Source: Rhodococcus sp. (in: high G+C Gram-positive bacteria) (lineage in GTDB: Bacteria > Actinomycetota > Actinomycetes > Mycobacteriales > Mycobacteriaceae). Taken from it: a stretch of 64,000 bases of DNA. The DNA lies in contig SEEV01000035.1 in assembly GCA_004211695.1 (NCBI GenBank), positions 1 to 64,000 of the forward strand, in the 5' to 3' direction. Shown here one piece after another: positions 27,865 through 36,628 of the stretch (positions within the stretch are counted from its first letter, which is position 1; each line of letters begins with the position of its first letter). The position numbers were made by a program, and so were the translations under genes. Below the pieces are notes generated by a model, which saw only the letters and a list, made by a program, of their open reading frames with translations, was not told the origin of the DNA and did not search any database.

Positions 27865-28269
27865 ATGGACCCACACACCGGACACCGGGGATATCACCTG
27901 GTTCAGACGCTCCGTCCGCATCCGGCACGGCCGGGGCAACTCGCACTGGATGCCGCTTCGACCAGGATCGGAATCCCGTGCACCCTCGGCGCGGGCGACC
28001 ACTCCGCCTTCGACAGCTCCGGCCTCGTCCAATGGGCGTACCGACAGGCGGGAGTGTCCGTTCCCCGCACCACCTACGAGCAACTCCGGCACGGGACGGC
28101 CGTCGACGAGAACAGCCTGCAGCCCGGTGACGTCATCCTCTTCTACGGGGGCGGCCACGCGGGACTGTATGCAGGCAACGACACCGTCGTCCATGCACCC
28201 GCCCCGGGACGGCCGGTTGCGCGAGTAGCCATGAATTCCATGTCGTTTCACGCAGCGCGCCGATACTGA
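27865..28269 (+). CDS. NlpC/P60-like protein with catalytic Cys replaced by Ser
   Basis: This 134-residue protein is clearly NlpC/P60-like: LALDAASTRIGIP, AFDSSGLVQWAYRQAGVSVPRTTYEQ, LQPGDVILF and GGGHAGLYAG. NlpC/P60 enzymes cut peptidoglycan stem peptides through a Cys in FDCSG; here it is Ser51 (FDSSG). The His (98, GHAGLY) remains. The usual YSWGAGGPSAFDCSG reads CTLGAGDHSAFDSSG, with several other substitutions. No signal peptide precedes the domain although these enzymes act outside the cell. It is either a degenerate copy or a pseudoenzyme. Confidence 0.7.
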   Translation: MDPHTGHRGYHLVQTLRPHPARPGQLALDAASTRIGIPCTLGAGDHSAFDSSGLVQWAYRQAGVSVPRTTYEQLRHGTAVDENSLQPGDVILFYGGGHAGLYAGNDTVVHAPAPGRPVARVAMNSMSFHAARRY

Positions 28270-28272
28270 CGA

Positions 28273-28320
28273 CGACAACGCCCCCGGCCGACCCGCACAG
28301 GGTGGCCGGGGGCGTTGTCG
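28273..28320. terminator. bidirectional terminator between the NlpC-like gene and lsr2
   Basis: A 17-bp perfect stem (CGACAACGCCCCCGGCC and its complement) spans a 14-base loop between two convergent genes. The outer part, CGACAACGCCCC/GGGGCGTTGTCG, recurs in the terminator at 61904-61947. Confidence 0.8.
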
Positions 28321-28340
28321 ACTACACGCTGACCCGGGGG

Positions 28341-28682
28341 TCAGTGAGCTGCGTTGTACGCTTCCTCGATCTGCGCAGGGATTCGCCCACGTGCGGACAA
28401 CTCGTAGCCCTCCGCCGTCGCCCATTCCCGAATTTCCTTGGCCTTCTGACGCCCCTGCGGCGGAACCACTGCGGGAGTGGACCGACGCTTCCTTCCCCCG
28501 ACCCGAGTTGCATGCTCGATGTAGTAGTCGAGAGTCTTGTGGAATTCCCTGGCGTTCTTGAGCTTCAGATCGATCTCGTAGTCGACGCCGTCGACAGAGA
28601 ACGGAATGGTCTCCCCCTTACCGTTCTTGATCGGAGTCCCGTCGATGTCGTCGATGCGTTCGACAACAACTTTGCGCGCCAC
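28341..28682 (-). CDS. lsr2: nucleoid-associated silencer Lsr2
   Basis: Lsr2 (113 residues, normal length) binds the minor groove of AT-rich DNA and silences horizontally acquired genes in actinobacteria. The N-terminal dimerisation domain MARKVVVERIDDIDG and SVDGVDYEIDLKLKNAREF leads through a basic linker (GGRKRRSTPAV) to the C-terminal DNA-binding domain with AT-hook-like RGR in SARGRIPAQIEEAYNAAH. It is convergent with the NlpC-like gene across a strong terminator. Confidence 0.97.
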   Translation of the reverse strand: MARKVVVERIDDIDGTPIKNGKGETIPFSVDGVDYEIDLKLKNAREFHKTLDYYIEHATRVGGRKRRSTPAVVPPQGRQKAKEIREWATAEGYELSARGRIPAQIEEAYNAAH

Positions 28683-28800
28683 AGTTCCACTCCTTCATCG
28701 TCGATAACCCGGGGAACACTACGTCGAAGTATTGTTCACCTGCCAATCCCCGACAGAGTTTTCTGATTGGAGCACCCTGTCATCCGGGTATGCGTGGGAC

Positions 28801-28998
28801 ATGACACCGAAGGACACATCCGGACCGAACACCACGAGCACCGACAGCGGCGCTCCGGGCGCGGACAAGGACGTGATGTCCGATCCCGCCGAGGACGACA
28901 AGGGTTCGGGCGCCGACTGGAGCGGCGAAGGTGGCGCGACCCCTGAGGGGCCCGCCACCGACACCGACACCGACGGCGAGCCGTCGACTGGAGACTGA
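28801..28998 (+). CDS. small acidic disordered protein
   Basis: This 65-residue frame is rich in Asp, Gly, Ser and Thr (GAPGADKDVMSDPAEDDKGSGADW, DTDTDGE). It has no predicted structure and no recognised family. ATG 28801 was chosen; an upstream ATG (28732) would add 23 residues. It lies divergent from lsr2 and ends 14 bases before the convergent transporter. Its composition is plausible for a real actinobacterial small protein, but the coding call is moderate. Confidence 0.4.
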   Translation: MTPKDTSGPNTTSTDSGAPGADKDVMSDPAEDDKGSGADWSGEGGATPEGPATDTDTDGEPSTGD

Positions 28999-29012
28999 CA
29001 CGGACGACTAGG

Positions 29013-30416
29013 TCACCAGGGGATCTGCCCCAGGACCACACCGATCACCAGCATCGACAGCGACACCAGCGCCGCGCGCCACAGCACCTTCTTGTGGTGG
29101 TCCGCCAGCGGAACACCGGCGAGGGTCACGAGCAGGAGGATGGCCGGGACGAGGGGGCTCTGCATGTGGAACGTCTGGCCGGTGATGGAGGCTCGGGCCA
29201 TCTCGACCGGCTCGATGCCGTACGTGGCCGCCGTCTCGGCGAGCACGGGCATCACGCCGAAGTAGAAGGCGTCGTTGCTCATGAAGAACGTGAACGGCAG
29301 GCTCAGGATGCCGGTGATGACGGCCAGGTGCGGTCCGAGCGCGGACGGGATGATCTCGAGCAGCCACTGCGCCATGGCCTCGACCATTCCGGTGCCCTGG
29401 AACACGCCGGTGAGAACGGCTGCGGCGAACACCATCGCGACCACGGAGACGATGCTCGACGAGTGGCGTGTGATCGCTTCCTGCTGCTCCTTGACCCGCG
29501 GGAAGTTCACCGTCAGCGCGATGGAGGCGGCCACCATGAACAGCACCGGAATCGGCAGCACGTCCATCACGAGGACGACGAGCAGCGCCACGGTCACGAG
29601 CGCGTTGAACCACAACAGCTTCGGTCGCAGCGTGGGCCGCTGGGGGTCGAGCCCGTCGACGAAGCCCTGGCCGTCGTCCGAGCCGGCGGCGCCGGAACCG
29701 CCGCCCGTGCGGGGTGTGTCACCGTTGCCGCCGGACTTGGCGCGGCTGCGGCCGGAGCCGGCCGAGACGAGGAGGCGCTCGTCGGTGAGCACGAGTGTGC
29801 CGATGCGGCGGCGTTCGCTGTAGCCGAGCTGGATGGCGAACAGCAACACCACGACCAGTCCGACCACGAGTGACGGGATCATCGGGACGAACACGTCGGA
29901 CGGTGAGATATTCAGCGCCGCGGCCGCCCGGACCGTCGGGCCGCCCCACGGAACGATGTTCATCGCGCCGTTCGCGAGGCCGGCGACCACCGTGAGCACC
30001 ACGGGGCTGACCTTCAGCTTCATGTACAGCGGCAGCAGTGCGGACGTCACGATGATGAACGTCGTCGACCCGTCACCGTCCAGCGACACCACCATCGCGA
30101 GCACCGCGGTACCTACCACGAGCCGCATCGGGTCGTTGCGCACGAGCCGGAGGATGAGTTTCACCAGCGGATCGAACAGGCCGACGTCGATCATGATCCC
30201 GAAGAAGATGATCGCGAAGAACAGCAACGCGGCGGTCGGCGCGAGCGACTTGATCCCGTCGGTGATCATGTCGCCGATGCCGAGACCCGCCCCGGCCGCG
30301 ATACCGAATGCGACCGGGACGGCGATCAACCCGACCACGGGAGTGGCCCGTTTGGACATGATCAAGAACATGAACACGGCCACCATCAGAAAGCCGAGTG
30401 CTACCAGCATTGCCAC
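29013..30416 (-). CDS. CitMHS-family carboxylate transporter
   Basis: This 467-residue permease belongs to the metal-citrate:H+ symporter family (Bacillus CitM/CitH). About eleven to twelve hydrophobic segments frame the conserved SLDGDGSTTFIIVTSALLPLY (about 110-130) and NGAMNIVPWGGPTVRAA (about 148-164). FFMSNDAFYFGVMPVLAETA is near 385. A Gly/Ser-rich cytoplasmic loop lies at 225-260. GTG 30416 follows AGGAG; ATG 30410 is an alternative. It is last in an operon headed by a TPP riboswitch, so the imported carboxylate may be linked to thiamine metabolism (inference). Confidence 0.88.
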   Translation of the reverse strand: MAMLVALGFLMVAVFMFLIMSKRATPVVGLIAVPVAFGIAAGAGLGIGDMITDGIKSLAPTAALLFFAIIFFGIMIDVGLFDPLVKLILRLVRNDPMRLVVGTAVLAMVVSLDGDGSTTFIIVTSALLPLYMKLKVSPVVLTVVAGLANGAMNIVPWGGPTVRAAAALNISPSDVFVPMIPSLVVGLVVVLLFAIQLGYSERRRIGTLVLTDERLLVSAGSGRSRAKSGGNGDTPRTGGGSGAAGSDDGQGFVDGLDPQRPTLRPKLLWFNALVTVALLVVLVMDVLPIPVLFMVAASIALTVNFPRVKEQQEAITRHSSSIVSVVAMVFAAAVLTGVFQGTGMVEAMAQWLLEIIPSALGPHLAVITGILSLPFTFFMSNDAFYFGVMPVLAETAATYGIEPVEMARASITGQTFHMQSPLVPAILLLVTLAGVPLADHHKKVLWRAALVSLSMLVIGVVLGQIPW

Positions 30417-30427
30417 TCCTCGCCTCG

Positions 30428-31632
30428 TCGACGAACTCGCCGAGGCTGCTCGGGTAGAGCGGCGGCATCAGATTGAACCCGTCGGCCCCGCCGCGGCGGA
30501 ACCACACCTCGATCTCGTCGGCGATCGACTCCGGGGTGCCGATCATGGTGCAGTGCCCGCCCCCGGCCGCCAGAGTGCCGAGCAGCGACCGCACGGTGGG
30601 GCGGTCCTTCTCGATGATCCGCAGGATGGTGTCGTACCGGCCCTGCGGTCCGGTGAACTCCGACAGCGGCGGCAACGCCGGAACGGGTGCGTCCAATTCC
30701 CAGTCGCTGCAGTCCTGCTGGACGAACATCGACAGCTGTGCCAGCGACTGCTCGACGGGCAGGAGCGCGTCGAGTTCCGCCTTCTTGCGGTGCGCCTCCT
30801 CGGTGGTCGATCCCACGTACGTCACGAGACCGGGCATCACCGTCACCGCGTCGGCGTCACGGCCGGCAGCGCGGATGCGCCGCTTCACGTCCTCGTAGTA
30901 ACTCTGCGCGGCCGTGAGGTCGTAGGCGACGGCGTAGATGCCCTCGGCGCAGCGGGCGGCCAGGTCACGGCCCTGATCGGACGCGCCCGCCTGGAACAGC
31001 ACCGGACGACCCTGCGGTGAGCGCGGCACGTTCAGCGGACCGTCCACGAGGAAGTGCTTGCCCCGATGCGCGACCGGCTTCACCTTGGCCGGATCCGCGA
31101 AGATGCCCTCCCGGTCGAGCACGAGCGCGTCCGGCTCCCACGAATCCCACAGAGCGAGTGCCACATCGACGAATTCCGCGGCACGCGAATAGCGATCGTC
31201 GTGCGGCGGCATCTCCTCGAGTCCGTGATTGCGCGCCTCGGCGTCGAACATGGACGTCACCACGTTCCAGCCGGCACGGCCGCCGCTGATGTGGTCGAGC
31301 GACGCCAGCATCCGGGCGGCGTGGAACGGCGTGTAGAACGTGGTGGACACCGTCGTCACCAGTCCGACCCGCTGCGTCGCCCGCGCCATCGCGGACAGCG
31401 CGGTGAGTGGTTCGAGGAACCACATGCCTCCGGACGCGGGGTCGCGCACCGAATGTCCGTCGGCGAAGAACACCGCGTCGAGGCAGCCCCGCTCCGCGGT
31501 CTGCGCCAACTCCTCGTAGTAGGAGATGTCGCAGAGTCGCTCCACCTGGGACGACGGGTGCCGCCACGCGGCGCCGTGGTGCCCGCAGCTGAAGAGGAAC
31601 GCGTTGAAGTGCAGTTGCCGGGTGCCGGTCAT
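30428..31632 (-). pseudogene. LLM flavin monooxygenase (NtaA/DmoA type), 3' truncated
   Basis: About 401 residues of an FMNH2-dependent luciferase-like monooxygenase of the nitrilotriacetate/dimethylsulfide/desulfurisation group. Typical blocks are present: HFNAFLFSCGHH, SGGRAGWNVVTSMFDAEARNHG, HRGKHFLVDGPLN, RPVLFQAGASDQGRDLAA and GFNLMPPLYPSSLGEFVDE. The family continues about 45 residues further. Here, right after FVDE, the DNA becomes the ribosome-binding site and start of the transporter gene, and the frame runs 118 codons out of phase through it. A 3' deletion is the simplest reading. Start ATG 31632 lies one base past the SDR stop. Confidence 0.65.
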
Positions 31633-31633
31633 G

Positions 31634-32398
31634 TCAGTCCTTGACCAGTCCGCCGTCGACGACAAGGTTCTGTCCGGTCACCGCACGCGACCACGGGGAC
31701 GCGAAGAACAGCACCGCGTCGGCGAACTCGTCCGGGGTGGTGACCCGCTGCAGCGGGGTGCTCGCCGCGATGAGGTCGAACACCTCGTCGGGGGTGGCGG
31801 CGCTGGCGTCGGTGGTGCGGAGCAACCCACCCGAGACCATGTTGACGGTGATGCCGTCGGGTCCGAGGTCGGCGGCGAGGGTGCGGGTCAGCGACAGCGC
31901 CGCGGCCTTGGCGGCCGTGTAGTCGTGGTATGGGACGACGGGGTTCTGGAACAGGTTGGTCCCGATGTTCACGATCCGGCCGAACCCGAGCGCACGCATG
32001 CCCGGCAACGCGGCCTGCGTGGTGTGCAGAGTCGCCTTCACGCTGCCGCGCAACTGCGAGTCGAAAGCGTCCCACGTGATGACGTCCGCCTTGTCCCGGG
32101 CGTCGCCGTTGAACGAGAAGTCGGCGAGGGCATTGTTGATCACCGTGGTCACCGGTGATCCGAAGTGCTCCTCGGCGGCAGCGAACAGCGTCGCCACCTC
32201 CGCGGCATCGGTGACATCGGCACGGAGGGCGACCGCGCGATCCGGGCCGAGTGACGCCGCGAGTTCCTCCGCCGCATCCCGGCTGTTCCGGTAGTTCACG
32301 ATCACCCGCGCGTTCTGCGCCGCGAACGACCGCACGATGGCGGCGCCCAGGCCGCGCCCACCGCCGGTCACCAGGACGATCTGCTTGTCGAGCTGCAT
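31634..32398 (-). CDS. short-chain dehydrogenase under TPP riboswitch
   Basis: This 254-residue classical SDR resembles FabG-type reductases. TGGGRGLGAAIV binds the cofactor, and HDYTAAKAAALSLTRTLA contains the Tyr-x-x-x-Lys. The usual NNAG is NNALADFSF, and LLRTTDASAATPDE lies in the substrate loop. ATG 32398 has GGAAGGTGA eight bases upstream. It is the first gene after a TPP riboswitch and directly precedes the LLM monooxygenase. From memory, SDRs of this type (sometimes called oarX) have been noted in thiamine regulons, but the substrate is not known to me. Confidence 0.85.
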   Translation of the reverse strand: MQLDKQIVLVTGGGRGLGAAIVRSFAAQNARVIVNYRNSRDAAEELAASLGPDRAVALRADVTDAAEVATLFAAAEEHFGSPVTTVINNALADFSFNGDARDKADVITWDAFDSQLRGSVKATLHTTQAALPGMRALGFGRIVNIGTNLFQNPVVPYHDYTAAKAAALSLTRTLAADLGPDGITVNMVSGGLLRTTDASAATPDEVFDLIAASTPLQRVTTPDEFADAVLFFASPWSRAVTGQNLVVDGGLVKD

Positions 32399-32460
32399 TG
32401 CTGTCACCTTCCGTTCGGTCGGCGACGAGACATCGGATGAGCGCATACGGCCGTCTCCGC

Positions 32461-32546
32461 GACATCCCTTCGCCGGAATTACCCAGTTCAGGTTCGACGG
32501 GTGTGTTCTCAGCCGACCGGATCGTCTCCGGGCAGCACCCCGTGTC
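32461..32546 (-). ncRNA. TPP riboswitch (THI element)
   Basis: On the minus strand the conserved THI parts occur in order: P1 strand GACACGGGGTGC, then GGCTGAGAACACACCCG, the TCGAACCTGAACTGGGTAAT block, and GCGAAGGGATGTC closing P1. It ends 62 bases before the SDR start codon. TPP binding should switch off the SDR-LLM-transporter operon by blocking translation or by terminating transcription. Confidence 0.93.
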
Positions 32547-32587
32547 ACTCGCGAACAGTGTAAGCCCAGTCACCACCTTCCCGTTCT

Positions 32588-32619
32588 TAGTTGTGCACAA
32601 CCTAGTTGTGTGCAACCAT
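32588..32619 (+). promoter_or_regulatory. tandem OhrR operators
   Basis: Two adjacent palindromes, GTTGTGCACAAC (32590-32601) and GTTGTGTGCAAC (32605-32616), stand immediately upstream of ohrR. They share the frame TAGTTGTG-(C/T)-(A/G)-CAACC. Their position over the promoter of a MarR/OhrR-family repressor gene fits autoregulation relieved by organic peroxide. Confidence 0.75.
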
Positions 32620-32622
32620 TCA

Positions 32623-33078
32623 GTGGTGACCGACAACCTCGCCCTCGACCGCCAGGTGTGCTTCGCCCTCTACTCGGCCTCCCGAGCCATGACGGCGAGA
32701 TACCGGTCGATGCTCGACACGTTGGGAGTGACCTACCCGCAGTACCTGGTGCTGCTGGTGCTCTGGGAACGGGACGGTCGCGGAGTCCGTGAGATCTGCG
32801 ACGCCCTCGACCTCGACACCGGCACCCTGTCGCCGCTGCTCAAGAGGCTCGACACCCTGGGCCTGGTCGAACGGCGGCGCGACTCGGCGGACGAGCGCCG
32901 CGTCGGAATCCACCTCACCGAGAAGGGTGCGGCCCTCCGCGCCGCAGCGGAGGGCATTCCCGCGGAACTCGCCCTCTCGACGGGCATGGACGTCGACGAA
33001 CTCGTCGCCCTACGCGACACCCTGTCGCGGCTCACCGAATCGCTCCACAGCTTCAACACCCCTACAGGAGAGAAGTAA
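32623..33078 (+). CDS. ohrR: OhrR-type peroxide-sensing repressor
   Basis: This 151-residue MarR-family regulator has the sensing cysteine near the N-terminus (Cys13 in [16 protein letters not shown]) and a winged helix containing [41 protein letters not shown]. OhrR releases DNA when this Cys is oxidised by organic hydroperoxides. The start is GTG 32623 (or 32626). The gene lies 2 bases upstream of ohr, its usual partner and target. Confidence 0.93.
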   Translation: MVTDNLALDRQVCFALYSASRAMTARYRSMLDTLGVTYPQYLVLLVLWERDGRGVREICDALDLDTGTLSPLLKRLDTLGLVERRRDSADERRVGIHLTEKGAALRAAAEGIPAELALSTGMDVDELVALRDTLSRLTESLHSFNTPTGEK

Positions 33079-33080
33079 CC

Positions 33081-33503
33081 ATGAACATCGTCTACACCGC
33101 CGAAGCCCTCGCCACCGGAGAAGGCCGCAACGGTCACGCCCGCACGTCGGACGGCCGGCTCGACCTGAACCTCGCCATCCCCACCGAGATGGGCGGATCC
33201 GGCGACGGCACCAACCCGGAGCAGCTGTTCGCCGCCGGATACGCGGCGTGTTTCCACTCCGCCCTCCAGTTGGTCGGCCGTCAGGCCAAGGCGAACGTCG
33301 CCGACTCTGCCGTCGGCGCCCGCGTCGGCATCGGCGCCACGGACGGCGGCGGATTCGGACTCGCCGTCACCCTCGAGGTCTCGCTCCCCCACCTGCCGCG
33401 CGAAGAGGCGCTCGAGCTGACGGAGAAGGCGCACCAGGTGTGCCCGTATTCCAACGCCACCCGCGGCAACATCGACGTCACCCTCGAGGTCACCGAAGAC
33501 TGA
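33081..33503 (+). CDS. ohr: organic hydroperoxide reductase Ohr
   Basis: Ohr (140 residues) reduces fatty-acid and other organic hydroperoxides through a thiol pair. The peroxidatic Cys57 is in [13 protein letters not shown] and the resolving Cys121 in [13 protein letters not shown], both in their standard contexts. An AGGAGAGAA ribosome-binding site precedes the ATG. It is co-transcribed with ohrR. Confidence 0.96.
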   Translation: MNIVYTAEALATGEGRNGHARTSDGRLDLNLAIPTEMGGSGDGTNPEQLFAAGYAACFHSALQLVGRQAKANVADSAVGARVGIGATDGGGFGLAVTLEVSLPHLPREEALELTEKAHQVCPYSNATRGNIDVTLEVTED

Positions 33504-33525
33504 GAGATCCCGCGCGGGCGTCGGG

Positions 33526-34404
33526 TCACCCGAACTTGTACTCGACGCCCGTCAGGTTCTCCGACAACGACCAGAGCGCCGCGGCGGTCTGCTCGTCGCG
33601 CGACTTCTTGTTGGAGCCCACCACTTTCGGGTGGCCACGCTGCTCGAACAGTCCGTCCGGCCCGATGTAACTTCCGCCGATCACGTCGGGGGCGGTGGCC
33701 GCGTACAGCATCGGCAGCGCTCCCATCTCGGCGGACTGCGCGAAGATCCGGTTGCCGACGGCCATCAGCTTGTCCTGCACGGACTCGGTGTGCGCCTGCA
33801 GATTGGTCGACGCGTATCCGGGGTGCGCCGCCACCGCCTTGACGGGCGACCCCGCCGCGGCGAGCCTGCGCTGCAATTCGTACGTGAACATCAGATTCGC
33901 GAGCTTCGACTGCCCGTACGCGCTCCACCGGTTGTACTTGCGGTGTTCCCAGTTGAGATCGTCGAGGTGGATCGTTCCCGCCTGATGCGCCGCACTCGAC
34001 ATCGTGGCGACACGATCGGTGATCTTGTCGAGCAGCAGTCCGGTCAGGGCGAAATGCCCGAGATGATTTGTGCCGATCTGCATTTCGAACCCGTCGGCGG
34101 TCTTGCGCTGTGGCACCGCCATCACGCCGGCGTTGTTCACGAGCACGTCGACGGACTCGACGCCCGCCGCGAACTCCCGCACGGAGGCGAGATCGGAGAG
34201 ATCGAGACGGCGCACCTCGGCGTTGGCGCCGATCGATCGCGCGACCACCTCTCCCTTGTGGATATTGCGGCAGGCGAGCACGACATGGGCCCCCGCCTTG
34301 CCCAGAGCCCGCGCCGCTACCTCCCCCAGACCGCTGTTGGCGCCTGTCACGACGAACGTGCGGCCGCGCTGATCGACGATGTCCGAAGCTGTCCACTTGG
34401 TCAT
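33526..34404 (-). CDS. retinol-dehydrogenase-like SDR
   Basis: This 292-residue SDR has the TGANSGLGEVAARAL cofactor motif, VDVLVNNAGVMAVPQ, the catalytic Ser in ATMSSAAHQAG and Tyr-Lys in YGQSKLANLMF. C-terminal GGSYIGPDGLFEQRGHPKVV is typical of the WWOX/RDH-like oxidoreductases common in actinobacteria. The substrate is unknown. It is convergent with ohr and not in an operon. Confidence 0.88.
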   Translation of the reverse strand: MTKWTASDIVDQRGRTFVVTGANSGLGEVAARALGKAGAHVVLACRNIHKGEVVARSIGANAEVRRLDLSDLASVREFAAGVESVDVLVNNAGVMAVPQRKTADGFEMQIGTNHLGHFALTGLLLDKITDRVATMSSAAHQAGTIHLDDLNWEHRKYNRWSAYGQSKLANLMFTYELQRRLAAAGSPVKAVAAHPGYASTNLQAHTESVQDKLMAVGNRIFAQSAEMGALPMLYAATAPDVIGGSYIGPDGLFEQRGHPKVVGSNKKSRDEQTAAALWSLSENLTGVEYKFG

Positions 34405-34444
34405 GGGGTCAACCCTACGGACGTCGGGACGCGGCGTGAACCCG

Positions 34445-36487
34445 TCACCACGCCTGCATTCCGACCAACGGCAGGTTGAGGAAACTCGGCCGGTCCGGCG
34501 ACAACGCGACGTGCTGCGGCTTCAGCTGACTGTCGGTCAGCATCGGTCCGAGCGGCAGATACCGGGGAATGCTCCCGGCGTACACGTCGACTCGCAGCCG
34601 GTGCCCCGGCGCGAGCACCGCGTCGGTGGGCGTGAAGTTGATGTCCACCGGCGTCACCTCGCCCGGCACCAGCGGCTGCCGGGACTCCACCGTCAGATAG
34701 TGGTGGGGCTCGGTGTAGTCGCCGTTCGCGGACTTCGTGCTCTTCGAATCGTCCACGGCCCGCAGGGAAGCGGTGAGGGCGCCGTTGGTGAGCGGTGTCG
34801 ACGTGCCGTCGGGAGCGACGTCGTTCAGGGTCACCGCCCAGAACCCGTCCGGGGCGTCGAGCACCGTCTCGAGATGCAGGTTGACCGGGCCCGACAGCTC
34901 GGTCGGCTGGGTGACGGGCGCACTGGTGAACGTGAGACCCTCGGCCTCGTTGAAGCGGGAGTCCTTGCTGCACACCGATCCGAGGACGACGGCGGCGCCC
35001 GCGGTGCCCTGTACGCCGTCGCGGGAGCAGAGCCCGCGCAGCCCCGGTGCGACGGTGAGTTGCGCTGCGTCGCCGGGTTTCGCCGCGACCAGGCTGCCGT
35101 CGTGCGCGGCGTGCCCGGCGGTGCCGCTGGGGGCGCCCGACAGGTACATCCGCTGATAGTCGACCCCGGCGCGCGGGAACTGATCGGTGGTGGTCCAGCC
35201 GTTGCCCTGCTGATACAGCGTGACCGGGCCGTACCCGTCGATTCCGTTGTCGATGCCCTTGAGCCACTTGTCGAACCACGCGCGTTCGAGGACGTCGAGT
35301 CGCGGCGGCGCACCCTGCTCACCGAAACCGCCGCCGAACGAGATGTGGTAGTCGTCGCTCATGATCAGCTGCTTCTCGCCGGCCGGCAGCGGGATGTCGT
35401 TGTAGACGCGCGGCTCACTGTTCGCGAAGATGTCGTGCCAGGCGCCGTACAGCATGGTCGGCACCTGAATGTTTCCCGCCTGCGCCTTGCGCTCCTCGTA
35501 GAACTGGCCGTCCTGCGCCACCCGCAGCGTGTCGGGGTCGAGATCGCCGATGTTCGTCGCGGTCATGGCCGCGATCAGCGCGGGAAACAGCGTCAGCGGA
35601 TCCCGCAACCGGTCCTGCAGCCATTGCTGGTCGAAGCGGCCCTGCGCGAGCGCCTGGACGTCGGGGACGAACTTGAGACCGTTGACCAGCGACAGCCACA
35701 GCGGCATGAATCCCACCCCGAGCCCGGCGCCGGTTCCGACGATGCCGCGGAGCAGATCGTTGCCCGGTTCGGTCGGGAAGATCGCCTTCAACGCCGGCGG
35801 CTGATGCCCCGCGGCCTGCAGCGAGTTGATTCCCGAGTACGACACCCCGGCCATGCCGACCGTTCCGTCGGACCAGCCCTGTTTGCTCATCCAGTCGATG
35901 ATCTCGACGGAGTCCTGCTGCTCGAGCGGGCCGAGCGCCTGCCATTCCCCCTGCGAGAACCCGGTGCCGCGCGCATCGACCACCACCTGGGTATAGCCGT
36001 TCCGAACGAGGTCGCGGTTGACGCCGAAGACACGCATGCCGCCCCCGGAGAGCACCTTCGCCGCTTCGCCGACACCGTCGAACGGTGTCCCGGCGAGGTC
36101 GAAGGAGTTGACCAGGTCCACCACGGTGTCCTCGAGGCCCGGCACCGCGAACACGGAATCGACGACGTTGCCGACCAGTTTCGTGTACGGCGTGACATTG
36201 AGGACCGAGGGCATCCTGGTGCCGATCGGCGTGCCGGAGGCGTCCGCGGGTCGATAGACGTTGGCCTTCAGCACCGTTCCGTCGCTCATCGTGATGGGAA
36301 CGTCCCAGTCGATCGCGATCACCGGGTATTCGGGTGGTGCGTCGACCGTCGCGTTCCACCGTGCGCCCGCCGCCCCGCCCGTCGGATCCGCCGACGCCGT
36401 CAGGCTCGGGACAGCGGCGAACCCCGCCGCCACTACCAGAGCCACTGCCACTGCCCCCGGGCGAAACGCCCCTCGACGCACGATCAC
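34445..36487 (-). CDS. secreted CocE/NonD-type (Xaa-Pro peptidase-like) hydrolase
   Basis: This is a 680-residue alpha/beta hydrolase of the X-Pro dipeptidyl-peptidase S15/CocE group. The N-terminus MIVRRGAFRPGAVAVALVVA...SLTASADP is a Sec signal with AxA cleavage near residue 33. The oxyanion/charge features VVVDARGTGFSQGEW and the nucleophile elbow VGMAGVSYSGINSLQAA (Ser near 215) follow. PGNDLLRG and GAWHDIF (acid/His region) are further on, and the C-terminal jelly-roll domain ends in VDINFTPTDAVLAPGHRLRVDV. It probably cleaves esters or amide bonds outside the membrane. Confidence 0.9.
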   Translation of the reverse strand: MIVRRGAFRPGAVAVALVVAAGFAAVPSLTASADPTGGAAGARWNATVDAPPEYPVIAIDWDVPITMSDGTVLKANVYRPADASGTPIGTRMPSVLNVTPYTKLVGNVVDSVFAVPGLEDTVVDLVNSFDLAGTPFDGVGEAAKVLSGGGMRVFGVNRDLVRNGYTQVVVDARGTGFSQGEWQALGPLEQQDSVEIIDWMSKQGWSDGTVGMAGVSYSGINSLQAAGHQPPALKAIFPTEPGNDLLRGIVGTGAGLGVGFMPLWLSLVNGLKFVPDVQALAQGRFDQQWLQDRLRDPLTLFPALIAAMTATNIGDLDPDTLRVAQDGQFYEERKAQAGNIQVPTMLYGAWHDIFANSEPRVYNDIPLPAGEKQLIMSDDYHISFGGGFGEQGAPPRLDVLERAWFDKWLKGIDNGIDGYGPVTLYQQGNGWTTTDQFPRAGVDYQRMYLSGAPSGTAGHAAHDGSLVAAKPGDAAQLTVAPGLRGLCSRDGVQGTAGAAVVLGSVCSKDSRFNEAEGLTFTSAPVTQPTELSGPVNLHLETVLDAPDGFWAVTLNDVAPDGTSTPLTNGALTASLRAVDDSKSTKSANGDYTEPHHYLTVESRQPLVPGEVTPVDINFTPTDAVLAPGHRLRVDVYAGSIPRYLPLGPMLTDSQLKPQHVALSPDRPSFLNLPLVGMQAW

Positions 36488-36628
36488 TACGAACCCCCGT
36501 GAAATCCTCCGATGACGCGCCTCAGCGACCAGTCAGGGTGGTCCGCGTCAGAAACTTACCGGATAGTAACCATGAGTCCCCCCGCGGTCAACGACGGATT
36601 TCCGCACCCTCTCGACTACCGTGACGGA

